Shown here: in pieces, positions 24,764 to 33,816 of the stretch
How positions within the stretch are numbered: the stretch's first letter is position 1
Layout of the letters: every line of letters begins with the position of its first letter
Translations under genes and position numbers: made by a program
NCBI RefSeq assembly: GCF_009913435.1
Contig: NZ_CP047895.1
Coordinates: 1,868,501-1,932,500, forward strand
Origin: Sphingomonas changnyeongensis
GTDB taxonomy: Bacteria > Pseudomonadota > Alphaproteobacteria > Sphingomonadales > Sphingomonadaceae
DNA length: 64,000 bases
Direction of reading: 5' to 3'
The notes under the pieces: generated by a model
The model's input: the letters and a program-made list of their open reading frames with translations, nothing else
Told to the model about the DNA's origin: nothing
The model's database searches: none

Positions 24764-24991
24764 ATAGGTTCGGATGAGGCCAGAATCTGGGGGGTGCAGC
24801 GTAAAATCAGTGCCGCCTGACGCTTCAGGAAGCTAGGCGGGCGACTGCTGAACAGGTTTTTCGTCTCAGTTATAGAGGGGCGGCGGGCAATCGGCGGAGC
24901 TGGCCGGGCGGCCGGGCGTGGAAAAGATAAACCCTGTGGACATTCAAAGAAACGGCCTGCATCCTGTGTGGTGCATGTAGACGGAGAACAT

Positions 24992-25525
24992 ATGCCCGAC
25001 ATTTCGCAGTATACCGGATACCGGGGAGGGGTCGTGTATCGCGCCGCTGAGGTCAACGGGGCCACGGTGCATTCGTGGCCTCTAGCTGTCGGGACTTCGA
25101 CCGGTGGCGGACATCCTCGATACGATTTTCTCGATATCGTCGACCTCTCGCTCATGCGGATTCTGACGGCTCAGATCGGCGTTCCCGCCTCGCGTGCCGG
25201 GCCTGCGATTGAGGCAGCGCGTCCCGAGTTGCATGCGGCTGTGAAGCAACTCGCTGCAGAGTTCACTGCGGCTGGCCGTTGGCGCCGTGAAGGAGGCCCA
25301 TTCTTCCTCCTTCCTGCACTACCTTCAGACACGGATCCTCGGGCCGACCTCCCCCGCTATGCGCCGCTAGTTGTAGGGTTCGGCGGACTCTCGGAACTGT
25401 TCGCTTTCCACGACAACGAGTTTTCGGTTTCCTCCATCGTCGCCCTTCCGCCGCTCGTCTGTCGATCGTTGATGCGGCTCGAGTACGTACTCGATAGCCG
25501 CAAGCCGGCCTGCGAGGACGACTGA
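24992..25525 (+). CDS. MerR-like DNA-binding protein of the element (tentative)
   Basis: The 177-residue protein starts after ACGGAGAACAT. Residues about 40-75 (YDFLDIVDLSLMRILTAQIG, VPASRAGPAIEAARP) resemble the helix pair of MerR-like regulators found in sphingomonads; the remainder looks like a small sensor-type fold. It may be the element regulator acting on the palindrome upstream. No catalytic motif is seen. Confidence 0.5.
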   Translation: MPDISQYTGYRGGVVYRAAEVNGATVHSWPLAVGTSTGGGHPRYDFLDIVDLSLMRILTAQIGVPASRAGPAIEAARPELHAAVKQLAAEFTAAGRWRREGGPFFLLPALPSDTDPRADLPRYAPLVVGFGGLSELFAFHDNEFSVSSIVALPPLVCRSLMRLEYVLDSRKPACEDD

Positions 25526-25527
25526 AG

Positions 25528-25797
25528 GTGGCCTCGCGCGCTCTTCCTGGTTGGCCCCGAGCCCTCCGCGCAGAGCGCGCAGCGGCCTATGCGGGCTTTG
25601 CCTCCGAGCGCGATTTCCGCCTGGCGGTTGCGGACGGCACCATGCCGCCCCCTTTCGATCTCAACGGGGGCGAATGCTGGGACAGGAACGACCTGGACGA
25701 AGCGATCGACGCGGCCAAGGCCGGCGCAAGGCGAATGGGTGATTGGCGGGAGAGGGCTGATGAGCAATCGCGGCGCCGGGCCATGGGCGGGCGTTAA
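25528..25797 (+). CDS. Excisionase-like small HTH protein
   Basis: The 89-residue protein starts at a GTG two bases after the preceding stop. RAERAAAYAGFASERDF, then VADGTMPPPFDLNGGECWDR and NDLDEAIDAAK, follow the AlpA/Xis winged-helix layout. It overlaps the integrase start by 38 bases, the usual place for a recombination directionality factor. Confidence 0.65.
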   Translation: MASRALPGWPRALRAERAAAYAGFASERDFRLAVADGTMPPPFDLNGGECWDRNDLDEAIDAAKAGARRMGDWRERADEQSRRRAMGGR

Positions 25798-26821
25798 GCG
25801 CGTCCGCGCCAAAGGGCGGGACTATTACTACTGGACGCGATCCGAGCCCCGAGTGCGTCTCCCGGATCCGTTTGCTGAGCCCGATGCATTCATGCGCAAG
25901 CTGGCGCATCTTCGCCGCGTTGCGGAGCGGACTGACCGTCATCGCGCCGGCACCTTCAGCGACGCTGCCCGGCTGTATCGGAAGAGTCCGGCCTTTACCG
26001 ACCGGGCCGCCAGCACCCAAGAGACCTATGGTCGCTATCTCGATGCACTTGAGGGCATCTTCGGTCCCGCGCCCCTGCGCGACATTCGCCGCAGCGACAT
26101 TCAGCGCTATGTGATGGATGACTATGCCGATCGGCGTGGGGCGGCGAACATGATGCTTGCCGTCGCCCACAACGTCTTCGTCTGGGCCCAGGCGCGCGAT
26201 GAGGGGCTGCCCGATCCGACCTCTGGCATAGAGGCGTATGAAAGCACCCCACACGAGCCCTGGCCCGACCATGTGCTCGAGGAGGCCCTCGCGAGCCCTG
26301 ATGACGCTTTCCGTCGCGCGGTCGCCCTTCATTTCTACACCGGGCAGCGTACCGGCGACGTGTGCCGGGCGACGTGGAACGCCATTGCGGCCGGGCGCAT
26401 CTCTGTCGTCCAGCAGAAGACCGGCAAAGCACTCAGCATCCCGCTTCTGCCCGACTTGGCAGCCGAGCTGGAACGCGCGCCGCGCACCGGGCTGACCATC
26501 CTCACGAACCGCGGCGGCCGGCCGCTTCGCCCGGGGACGTTCCGAGACTGGTGCGCCGAGCTTGGGGCCAGGCACGGCATCCGCCTTGTCCCGCACGGGC
26601 TGCGCAAGAACGCGGTCAATGCGCTGCTCGAGGCCGACTGCTCGACGGCGGAGGTGAGCTCGATCACCGGCCAATCACTGGCCATGGTGGAGCACTACGC
26701 CCAGCAACGGAATCAGGCGCGGATAGCGTCCGGTGCGGTCCTGAAATGGGGCGCGGCACGAAAGGCGAACGGGAAAACTTTCGCCGGATCGGAAAACGGC
26801 GCTCGGGAGCGTTTGAAATGA
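25760..26821 (+). CDS. int: Tyrosine-type integrase of the element
   Basis: The 353-residue integrase has an N-terminal arm-binding part, a SAM-like core-binding domain (about 70-150) and a catalytic domain with Arg in GQRTGDVCR, HGLRKNAVNALLE (HxLR followed by Lys instead of His) and Tyr in MVEHYAQQ. It catalyses integration and, with the Xis-like protein, excision. The ATG at 25760 is preceded by GGGAGAGGGCTG. Its stop is 20 bases from the right 15-bp repeat, the typical layout for an attachment site. Confidence 0.92.
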   Translation: MSNRGAGPWAGVKRVRAKGRDYYYWTRSEPRVRLPDPFAEPDAFMRKLAHLRRVAERTDRHRAGTFSDAARLYRKSPAFTDRAASTQETYGRYLDALEGIFGPAPLRDIRRSDIQRYVMDDYADRRGAANMMLAVAHNVFVWAQARDEGLPDPTSGIEAYESTPHEPWPDHVLEEALASPDDAFRRAVALHFYTGQRTGDVCRATWNAIAAGRISVVQQKTGKALSIPLLPDLAAELERAPRTGLTILTNRGGRPLRPGTFRDWCAELGARHGIRLVPHGLRKNAVNALLEADCSTAEVSSITGQSLAMVEHYAQQRNQARIASGAVLKWGAARKANGKTFAGSENGARERLK

Positions 26822-26841
26822 CTTGCGAATTTCCAATCCGT

Positions 26842-26856
26842 GTTAAGGAAAGATTA
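26842..26856. repeat. Right attachment site core (attR candidate)
   Basis: Exact copy of 16826-16840. It contains the AAGGAAAG ribosome binding site, and its last A is the first base of the mutT start codon. Confidence 0.75.
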
Positions 26857-27281
26857 TGACCTCCTCCCCTGTGCTGCTTGTCGTTGCCGCCGCGCTGGTC
26901 GATGCCGCCGGGCGGGTGCTGGTGCAGCAGCGCCCCGAAGGCCGTGCGATGGCCGGGCTGTGGGAGTTTCCGGGCGGCAAGGTGGAACCGGGCGAGACGC
27001 CGGAGGCGGCGCTGGTGCGCGAACTGGCCGAGGAACTGGGCATTGCCGTCGCCCCTGGCGATTGCCGCCCGCTCACCTTCGCCAGCGCCGGGCTGGACCG
27101 CGCGCATCTGCTGCTGCTGCTTTACACGATCGATCATTGGCAGGGCACGCCGGCGGCGATCGAGGCGGCGGGCATGGCGTGGCACCGGCCGGCGGCGTTG
27201 CGCGGGCTCGCGATGCCGCCTGCCGATGTGCCGCTGGTCGAGGCGCTGGTCGCGCAGCTCGGCGACGATCCGGCGGCCTGA
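26856..27281 (+). CDS. mutT: NUDIX hydrolase, MutT-like 8-oxo-dGTP diphosphatase
   Basis: The 141-residue protein carries the Nudix box GGKVEPGETPEAALVRELAEELGI in full (GX5EX7REUXEEXGU, about residues 35-58) and the VLVQQRPEG start typical of MutT. It should hydrolyse oxidised dGTP to prevent transversions. The ribosome binding site is supplied by the right attachment repeat of the integrated element, so any native promoter upstream has been separated from it by 10 kb. Confidence 0.92.
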   Translation: MTSSPVLLVVAAALVDAAGRVLVQQRPEGRAMAGLWEFPGGKVEPGETPEAALVRELAEELGIAVAPGDCRPLTFASAGLDRAHLLLLLYTIDHWQGTPAAIEAAGMAWHRPAALRGLAMPPADVPLVEALVAQLGDDPAA

Positions 27282-27299
27282 GCGGGCGGCGCGGTCGCC

Positions 27300-28162
27300 C
27301 TAAGGCGTTGTCGATCCGTCGCCGCGCCCGGCCTTGAGCGCGGCGGCGAGCGAGGCGGTCGCGCTGCCGCGTTTGGCGGGTTTGGGCTGGCTGGGGCCGG
27401 GGCCCAGCCGAGCATATAGACGATCTCGACCGTCTCGGCGGTGCGGCCATCGGCATCGGCGGCGGCGTCGAATGCCGCCCCGGCGCGCATCAGCGCCGCC
27501 CGTGACAGCGGCGGCACCGCCCCGGCCAGCACATTGGTCGCCGCCATGCCGCGCAGATCGTCGAGCAGCCGGCCGAGCGCGCCGTAGCGCAGCGTCAGCC
27601 GCTCCCCGTCCGCGACCGGCAGGGCAAAGCCTGCCCGCGCCAGCAGGTCGCCCGCCGAGCGCACGTCGATCTGCGGGTGGATGCGCGCCACCGCCCGGTC
27701 GGCATCGCTGGCGAGCAGGGCGGCGCGCAGCCGCGCCAGGCTGCCCGCGCCCGCCATTGCGCCCAGGAACAGCCCGTCGGGCCTCAGGCACCGGCGGATA
27801 AGCGTCAGCGCGCCGGGCAGGTCGTTGACCGTGTCCAGCCCGCCCGCCGCCACGACCAGATCGAAACTGTGATCGGCAAAGGGCAGCCGGTCCTCGTCCG
27901 CCACCACGCCGCCGGCGGCGGCGGCAAAGGCGTGGCCGGGATCGCAGGCGATGGTCGCAATGCCGCGCGCGGCGAGTGCCCGGCCGATCCGCCCGTCAAG
28001 ACAGCCGAGATCGAGCGCGGTGGCAAAGGGCCGGCGCACCGCATCCAGCCGGTCGAGCAGTTCCTCAGCGATCCGGGCATGGAGGAAATCATGCGCGGCA
28101 AAGTCGCGCGCCGCCCGGTCGCGGCGCAGCCGGCGGCGCGCGCGGCTGAAGATCTGCGGCAC
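27300..28162 (-). CDS. Class I SAM methyltransferase (NDUFAF5/BioC-like), apparent frameshift
   Basis: The product (about 287 residues after repair) has the SAM motif ATALDLGCLDGRIGRALA, PFADHSFDLVVAAGGL and LRPDGLFLGAMAG, as in the NDUFAF5-like methyltransferases found beside comF and grxC in alphaproteobacteria. The frame breaks at VYMLGWAP: the expected tail SQPKPAKRGSATASLA continues in another frame to a TAG at 27300. One extra C in a C4 run (plus-strand G run at 27393-27396 or 27399-27402) restores it. It starts at GTG and is divergent from comF. Confidence 0.8.
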
Positions 28163-28266
28163 CTGGGGGAGGCGGATGGGGGGGAAGCGACATGGCGGCG
28201 CTTGTGCCGGACGCGCGGGCGGGGGACAAGCGGGGGCAGGCAGGGCAGGGGGGAAGAGGGGCGAAG

Positions 28267-29040
28267 ATGCTGGACAGGCTCTGGGCGCTGGTACGCGATT
28301 ATGCGCTGCCGCCGCGCTGCCCGGCCTGTCTGGCGGTGATGGCGACGGCTGACGGCTTCTGCCCCGATTGCTGGCGGCAGCTGGGTTTTCCGCACGGCGC
28401 CGGCTGCGCGGCCTGCGGGGCGGACCTGCCCGATGGCGCGCAGCCGGGCAGCCGGTGCGCCCCGTGCCTCGCCGCGCCGCCCGATCATGACGGCATTCAC
28501 GCCGCGCTTTATTACGGGCCGGTCGCGCGCGGCGTGGCGATCCGCCTGAAACATGGCCGCAGGCCGGCGATGGCGCGGGTGATGGCCGGGCTGATGGCCG
28601 GCCATGCCGCGCGCGAACCGGATGCGCTGCTGGTCCCGGTGCCGCTGCATCGCTGGCGGCTGTGGCGGCGCGGCTTCAACCAGTCGCTGCTGATCGCCCG
28701 TGCCATTGCGCGCCGCACCGGCCACCGCGTCGCACCCAACCTGATCGTGCGCCGCCGCGCGACGCCGCTGCTGCGCGGCCTGGGCCGCCGGGCGCGGCAC
28801 AAGGCCTTGCGCGGCGCATTCGCCGTCCCATCTGAATGCCGGGCCGAACTGGCCGGGCGCACGGTGCTGCTGGTCGATGATGTCCATACCAGCGGGGCGA
28901 CCGCCAATGGCTGCGCCCGCGCGCTCAAGCGGGCGGGCGCGGCGCGGGTGGTGCTGCTGTGCTGGGCGCGGGTGCGGCCGGACGGTCCCGAGGATCAGGA
29001 CTGGCCGGAGGCGGGCGACATGCGGCCGGGTGCGGCTTGA
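28267..29040 (+). CDS. comF: ComF-family phosphoribosyltransferase-like protein
   Basis: The 257-residue protein has an N-terminal four-cysteine zinc region (CPAC, CPDC, CAAC, CAPC) and a C-terminal PRTase fold with RRGFNQSLLIARAIA and the PRPP loop VLLVDDVHTSGAT. ComF proteins take part in DNA uptake or recombination repair. I chose the ATG at 28267 (MLDRLWAL), where the family usually begins; 28192 is possible. Confidence 0.88.
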   Translation: MLDRLWALVRDYALPPRCPACLAVMATADGFCPDCWRQLGFPHGAGCAACGADLPDGAQPGSRCAPCLAAPPDHDGIHAALYYGPVARGVAIRLKHGRRPAMARVMAGLMAGHAAREPDALLVPVPLHRWRLWRRGFNQSLLIARAIARRTGHRVAPNLIVRRRATPLLRGLGRRARHKALRGAFAVPSECRAELAGRTVLLVDDVHTSGATANGCARALKRAGAARVVLLCWARVRPDGPEDQDWPEAGDMRPGAA

Positions 29041-29089
29041 CGCGCGCGTCAGGCTGGGCAACGGGCGGCGACAGGCGGATGACACGGAG

Positions 29090-29359
29090 ATGACAATCGT
29101 GGCGAAGGTCGAGATCTACACCAAGTTCGGATGCCCTTATTGCGTGCGCGCGAAGAAGCTGCTCGCGTCCAAGGGCGCGGCGTTCGAGGAATATGACATC
29201 ACGCTGGGCGGGCCGCAGCGCGTGGAGATGATCGAGCGTGCCGGTGGCCGCACGACGGTGCCGCAGATCTTCATCGACGGCCATCATGTCGGCGGATCGG
29301 ACGATCTGGCCGCGCTCGATGCGAAGGGCGGGCTCGACCCGCTGCTCGCCGCCGGCTGA
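29090..29359 (+). CDS. grxC: Glutaredoxin 3
   Basis: The 89-residue protein has the dithiol site CPYC in VEIYTKFGCPYCVRAKKLL and the glutathione-binding TVPQIFIDGHHVGGSDDL. It reduces disulfides and protein-glutathione adducts using glutathione. A GTG at 29099, with GGAG nine bases upstream, would give the canonical MAKVEIY start. It is followed after 7 bases by the nitrilase gene. Confidence 0.95.
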   Translation: MTIVAKVEIYTKFGCPYCVRAKKLLASKGAAFEEYDITLGGPQRVEMIERAGGRTTVPQIFIDGHHVGGSDDLAALDAKGGLDPLLAAG

Positions 29360-29366
29360 CGCGGCG

Positions 29367-30197
29367 ATGCGCGTCGCGCTGCTGCAGATGACCGCCGGGA
29401 TCGACCCGGCGGACAATGCCCGGACCATCGCCGATGCGGTCGCAGCCGCAAAAGCGGGCGGCGCGGCGATGCTGTTCACGCCGGAAATGTCGAACCTGAT
29501 CGACCGGGACCGCGAACGCTCGGGCACCGTGCTCACGCGCGAGGCCGATGATCCGACGCTGGCGGCGGTCCGCGCGGCGGCGCGGGAGGCGGGGATCTGG
29601 GTGCATCTTGGCTCGCTCGCTCTGGCCGGCGACGGGGCCGATGCGCGCCGGCGCAACCGCGGCTTCGTGATCGACGGCAGCGGCGCGATCGCCGCGCGAT
29701 ACGACAAGATCCATCTGTTCGATGTCGATCTGCCCGGCGGCGAAAGCTGGCGCGAATCCGCCGTCTATGCGCCCGGCGACCGGGCGGTGGCGGTCGATGC
29801 GCCGCCCGGCCGGCTGGGCCTCAGCATCTGTTATGATCTGCGCTTCCCCGATCTTTACCGGGGTCTGGCCGATGCCGGGGCGACGCTGCTGGCCGTGCCG
29901 GCCGCATTCACCGTGCCGACCGGGCGCGCGCACTGGCATGTGATGCTGCGCGCGCGCGCGATCGAGGCCGGGGCGTTCGTGATCGCCGCCGCGCAGACCG
30001 GCACCCATGCCGATGGGCGCATGACCTTTGGCCATTCGCTGGTCGTCGATCCCTGGGGCGAGGTGCTGCTGGACATGGGCGACGCGCCGGGGCTGGGCTT
30101 TGCCGAAATCGATGCCGCCCGGCTGGCCGATGTCAGGGCGCGCATTCCGGTGCTGGCGCATCGCCGCGCCATCCCGCCGGTCGAGCTTGCCCGGTGA
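29367..30197 (+). CDS. Carbon-nitrogen hydrolase (Nit1/omega-amidase-like)
   Basis: The 276-residue cytoplasmic nitrilase-superfamily enzyme has the catalytic triad: Glu in LFTPEMSNL, Lys in YDKIHLFDVD and Cys in LGLSICYDLRFP. The KIHLFDVD form is typical of the Nit1/NitFhit branch, which hydrolyses deaminated glutathione. It lies between grxC and the DUF1178 gene, a conserved group in alphaproteobacteria that fits a glutathione-repair role. Confidence 0.9.
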   Translation: MRVALLQMTAGIDPADNARTIADAVAAAKAGGAAMLFTPEMSNLIDRDRERSGTVLTREADDPTLAAVRAAAREAGIWVHLGSLALAGDGADARRRNRGFVIDGSGAIAARYDKIHLFDVDLPGGESWRESAVYAPGDRAVAVDAPPGRLGLSICYDLRFPDLYRGLADAGATLLAVPAAFTVPTGRAHWHVMLRARAIEAGAFVIAAAQTGTHADGRMTFGHSLVVDPWGEVLLDMGDAPGLGFAEIDAARLADVRARIPVLAHRRAIPPVELAR

Positions 30198-30646
30198 TCG
30201 TGTTCGACCTGAAATGCGCGGCCGGCCATGTGTTCGAGGCGTGGTTCGGTTCCTCGGCCGATTATGAGGCGCAGCGGGCGCGGGCGCTGGTTGTCTGCCC
30301 GGTGTGCGGCGATTCGGCGATCGACAAGGCGGTGATGGCGCCGCGCATCGGCTCCGGCGCGGCGCGCGCGGAGCCGGCCTCGCCCCCGGTCGGCGACACT
30401 GCGGGGCCGCCCGATCCGAAGGCGCTGCTCGCCGCGCTGGCCCGCGCCCAGGCACGGATGCTCGCCGGATCCGAATGGGTGGGCGCGCGCTTTGCCGAGG
30501 AAGCGCGCGCCATCCACCATGGCGAGGCCGAGGAACGGCAGATCCATGGCGAAGCCAGCCCGGACGAGGCGCGGCGGCTGGCCGATGAGGGAATCGAACT
30601 GGTGCCCCTGCCGCTGCCCGTCACGCCGCCCGATCAGCGCCACTGA
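30194..30646 (+). CDS. DUF1178 family protein
   Basis: The 150-residue protein opens MIVFDLKCAAGHVFEAWFGS and has a CPVCGDSAIDKAVMAPRI segment, giving a zinc-ribbon-like four-cysteine start. The rest is helical and acidic. It starts at a GTG overlapping the nitrilase stop (GTGA). The biochemical role of DUF1178 is not known. Confidence 0.88.
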   Translation: MIVFDLKCAAGHVFEAWFGSSADYEAQRARALVVCPVCGDSAIDKAVMAPRIGSGAARAEPASPPVGDTAGPPDPKALLAALARAQARMLAGSEWVGARFAEEARAIHHGEAEERQIHGEASPDEARRLADEGIELVPLPLPVTPPDQRH

Positions 30647-30694
30647 TCGCATCGACAGCATTCATTCATCTTTGCGACATTAGCAGCCCCGATC

Positions 30695-33128
30695 ATGCTG
30701 AAACCTGCGTTGTTCGCCTCCGCCGCGCTCGCGGCCTTTGCCCCGGTCGCGCCCGCGCGCGCGCAGGAGGCACCGCCCGCCATGCCCCGCCCGCCAATGG
30801 GCGAGACTGGCGAAATGGGGGACGGCGACGACGGCAATAGCGGCGAGATCGTCGTCTCCGGCCAGCGCGAACGCGGCGCGGTGATCGGCGACATCCAGCC
30901 CGAGCTGCAGCTCAGCCCGGCCGATATCCGCGGCTATGGCGTCAGCTCGGTTGCCGAACTGCTCCAGCAGCTGAGCCCGCAGACCGGCGGGATTCGCGGG
31001 AGGGGCGGCGGCCAGCCGGTGGTGCTGGTCAATGGCCGGCGCGTGTCGGGCTTTGCCGAGATCCGTGATCTGCCGACCGAGGCGATTGCGCGCGTCGATG
31101 TGCTGCCCGAGGAAGTGGCGCTCAAATACGGCTTTCAGGCCAATCAGCGGGTGATCAACTTCGTCCTCCGGCCGCGGTTCCGCGCGGTGACCGGCGAGAT
31201 CGAGGGCGGCGGCGCCACCGATGGCGGCGGCGCGCGCGGCGAGATCGACCTCGATTTCCTGCGCATCGACAATGACAAAAGGTTCGAGCTTGCGTTCGAA
31301 TATGAACGGGTCGAGCCGCTGCTGGAGAGCGAGCGCGATGTCGACCGCTCCGATCTGGGCAGCACCGTCGATCAGGGGCGGTTCCGCACGCTGGTGCCGA
31401 CCGGCGACACATTTTCGGTCAACAGCATCGTCAGCCGCAACATTGCCGAAGGCGTTGGCGCGACGCTCAACGGCCGGATCGAACGCGCCGAGACGCTGGC
31501 GCTGATCGGCCTGCCCGCGACCGGCACCGATCCGCGCACCCAGGCGCGGGATGTGCTCAATGGCCATCTGGGCACCACGGTCGGCGGTGCGCTCGGCGGC
31601 TGGCAATGGACGATGACCGGCAATTGGGACCGGATCGAAACCCGTGTCGTCACCGACACCAATCAGGTGCCGGGACCGCGCGACCGGGCGCGGGCGGTGT
31701 CGGACATTCTGACCGGCGATTTCACCACCAATGGCCGGCTGTTCAAGCTGCCGGCGGGTGATGTCTCGACCACCTTCACCCTGGCGGCGACGCGCAACCG
31801 GTTCGACAGCGAATCGCTGCGCGGCGGCATCGCCCGCGCGGGCGATGCCGCGCGCGACATCGGCGCGGGGCAGGTCAGCATCGATCTGCCGCTCACCAGC
31901 CGCCGGCGCGGCATTCTGGCGGCGGTCGGCGACCTGTCGGTCAATGGCAATCTGCAGGTCCGCCGCTTGTCGGACTTTGACACGTTGCGCACCTGGGGCG
32001 CGGGGCTGACCTGGTCGCCGGTCGCGATTGTCGACATCGTCGTCTCGCACACCAACGAGGAAGAAGCGCCCAGCCCGCAGCAGCTGGCCGATCCGCAGAT
32101 CGCGACACCCGATGTGCGCGTGTTCGATTTCGTGACTGGCGCGCCGGTGCTGGTCACGCAGCTGACCGGTGGCAACCGCGCCTTGCTGGGCGACAATCGC
32201 GAGGTGACCAAGTTCGGCCTGACGCTGCGCCCGACGATCGGCCAGGCCGATGTCAGCCTGACGGCCAATTATGTCGCCAGCCGGATCGACAACCCCATCG
32301 CCTCGCTGCCCAATCCGACTGCGGCGATCGAGGCGGCGTTCCCGGACCGTTTCCTGCGCGATCCCGCCGGGCGGCTGGTGCAGGTCGATGCCCGGCCGGT
32401 CAATTTCGCGCGCGAGGAAACCCGTCAGCTGCGCTGGGGTATCAACCTGTCGATCCCGCTCAAGACCGATCCGGCGCGCTTCCAGGCGCTGCGCGAGGCC
32501 GGGGCGTTCGGCCGCCCGGGCGCTGCGCCGGGCGGGCCGGGTGGGCCTGGCGGGCCGGGTGGAGCCGGGCAGGGGGTGGTCCTCAGGGCGGGGCCGGTGC
32601 CGGCGGTCCGCCTCCGGGGGCTTTGGCGGCGGGCGCGGCGGCCAGTTTGGCGGCCGGGCGCAGTTCGCGGTGTTCCACACCGTCCAGTTCCGCAACCGCA
32701 TCCTGATCGCCGAAGGCGGGCCGAGCCTTGATCTACTGAACGGCGATGCCATTGGCGCGCGCGGCGGTGCGCCGCGCCACCGGGTCGAGGTGCAGGCCGG
32801 CTATTTCCAGAACGGGCTTGGCATGCGCCTGTCGGCCAACTGGCAGAGCGCGACGCGGGTCAATGAGGCGAATGGCGATGCCCTGCGCTTCGGCGCGATC
32901 GGCACCGCCAATCTGCGGCTGTTCGCCAATCTGGGGGTGATCCCGTCGGTCGTGCGCGGCCGGCCGTTCCTGCGCGGCACGCGGCTGACCTTCGCGGTCG
33001 ACAACATCTTCAACACCCGCCAGCAGGTCACCGACGCCTCGGGCAGCATCCCGCTGTCGTTCCAGCCCGACCTGCTCGACCCGCTTGGCCGGACAGTCAG
33101 GCTGCAGTTCCGCAAGCTGTTCTTCTGA
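30695..33128 (+). CDS. TonB-dependent receptor-like outer membrane protein, two apparent frameshifts
   Basis: The product (about 811 residues after repair) has a signal peptide (about 1-24), a plug-like domain (EIVVSGQRERGAVIGDIQPE, VVLVNGRRVSGF, IARVDVLPEEVALKYGFQ) and a beta-barrel ending QLQFRKLFF-like in Phe, as for BamA substrates. In the Gly/Pro-rich region two frame changes occur, at G5 runs 32572-32576 and 32616-32620; one extra G in each restores a single frame (GGPQGG, then PPPGGFGGGRGGQFGG). The ligand is unknown. It could be intact in the cell. Confidence 0.8.
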
Positions 33129-33167
33129 TTGACCGCCGCATCGCGGCACGGCAGGGAACCATGGCGT

Positions 33168-33244
33168 GCGCCCGTAGCTCAGCAGGATAGAGCATCGGAT
33201 TCCTAATCCGGGGGCCGTGGGTTCGAATCCCGCCGGGCGCACCA
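33168..33244 (+). tRNA. tRNA-Arg (anticodon CCT)
   Basis: The acceptor arm GCGCCCG/CGGGCGC, D-arm TAGCTCAGCAGGATAGAGC, anticodon loop TTCCTAA and T-loop GGTTCGAATCC all fold. The CCA end is encoded. It reads AGG codons. Confidence 0.97.
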
Positions 33245-33546
33245 TTGTTTGTCTGCCCCAAAAGGCCGGGCGGTCGCATCCGCGACCCTGGCTTGCCTCG
33301 CATCGGCGCGGGCAACCGTTCGGCCTTGCGAACCCGGGCGGGTTCGAACCCCCTGACCTTGGGCGCTCCTCCACCCGCGGGGTCGATAGCTGCTGTGCCA
33401 AAGCGCATGGTCCAGGCCGGGTCGCCCCCCCCCGGCGGGTGCATAAGCATGCGCTGATGCCGGGCTGCATCAGCGTTCCGCCGATGGTGCCGGGCAGGGC
33501 CGGCAGCCATGTCCCGTCTCCCGCTCATGCGAAGGAGACCTGCATC
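33245..33546. other. Intergenic region after tRNA-Arg
   Basis: It holds no convincing gene. A GGGCGGGTTCGAACCCCCT segment near 33340 resembles a T-arm and may be a tRNA remnant. A C8 run lies near 33425. The strong AAGGAG before 33547 belongs to the next gene. Confidence 0.5.
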
Positions 33547-33816
33547 ATGCCCAGCCACAATCATCTGGCGGCCGCCATCATGGCGGCGGCGCTTGTCCTG
33601 CCCCCTGCGGCAGCGGCGGCGGCGGCCTCTTCGTCCGCTAGTCCCCCGTCTGCCGGCGTCAAGCCCCGGGCCGATGATGCCGCGCACGCCCGTGCTGCCG
33701 ACCGGCACCGGACGCAGATGCGCGACCATCATCGCCGGGATGACGGAGATCGCGACCGCCGTGCCGCTCCGGCCGGGCAGCGCGCCCATGAGCAAAAGGA
33801 CCGCGACGATGACTGA
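33547..33816 (+). CDS. Small exported His/Asp/Arg-rich protein
   Basis: The 89-residue protein has GAAGGAGACCTGCATC before the ATG, a signal peptide (residues about 1-27, ending AAAAAAASS) and a mature part rich in His, Arg and Asp (RHRTQMRDHHRRDDGDRDRR). It may bind metal in the periplasm. Its end overlaps the cytochrome gene start by eight bases, so the two form an operon. Confidence 0.7.
   Translation: MPSHNHLAAAIMAAALVLPPAAAAAAASSSASPPSAGVKPRADDAAHARAADRHRTQMRDHHRRDDGDRDRRAAPAGQRAHEQKDRDDD

Larger units (their letters stand above)
16826..26856 (+). mobile_element. Integrated capsid-encoding element (phage satellite or reduced prophage), about 10 kb
   Basis: The element is bounded by the 15-bp direct repeat GTTAAGGAAAGATTA at 16826-16840 and 26842-26856. 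It carries, in order, a winged-helix replication-like gene, a hypothetical, a discoidin-like protein, a hypothetical, a small HTH gene, prohead protease and major capsid genes, a small ORF, an AlpA-like gene, a divergent RHH pair, three coupled small ORFs, a MerR-like protein, a Xis-like gene and a tyrosine integrase next to the right repeat. No terminase, portal, tail or lysis gene was recognised. Coding style is less GC-biased than the flanks. The boundaries are inferred from the repeat and the integrase position. Confidence 0.8.

Noticed and set aside
30695-33128. Receptor gene as a pseudogene
   Set aside because: Both breaks are in G5 runs and the same type of error recurs in seven genes; the downstream frame is well conserved in character.
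33325-33400. tRNA-like segment with a GGTTCGAACC T-loop after tRNA-Arg
   Set aside because: Only a T-arm-like piece is visible; no acceptor or anticodon arm can be built, so it is at most a remnant.
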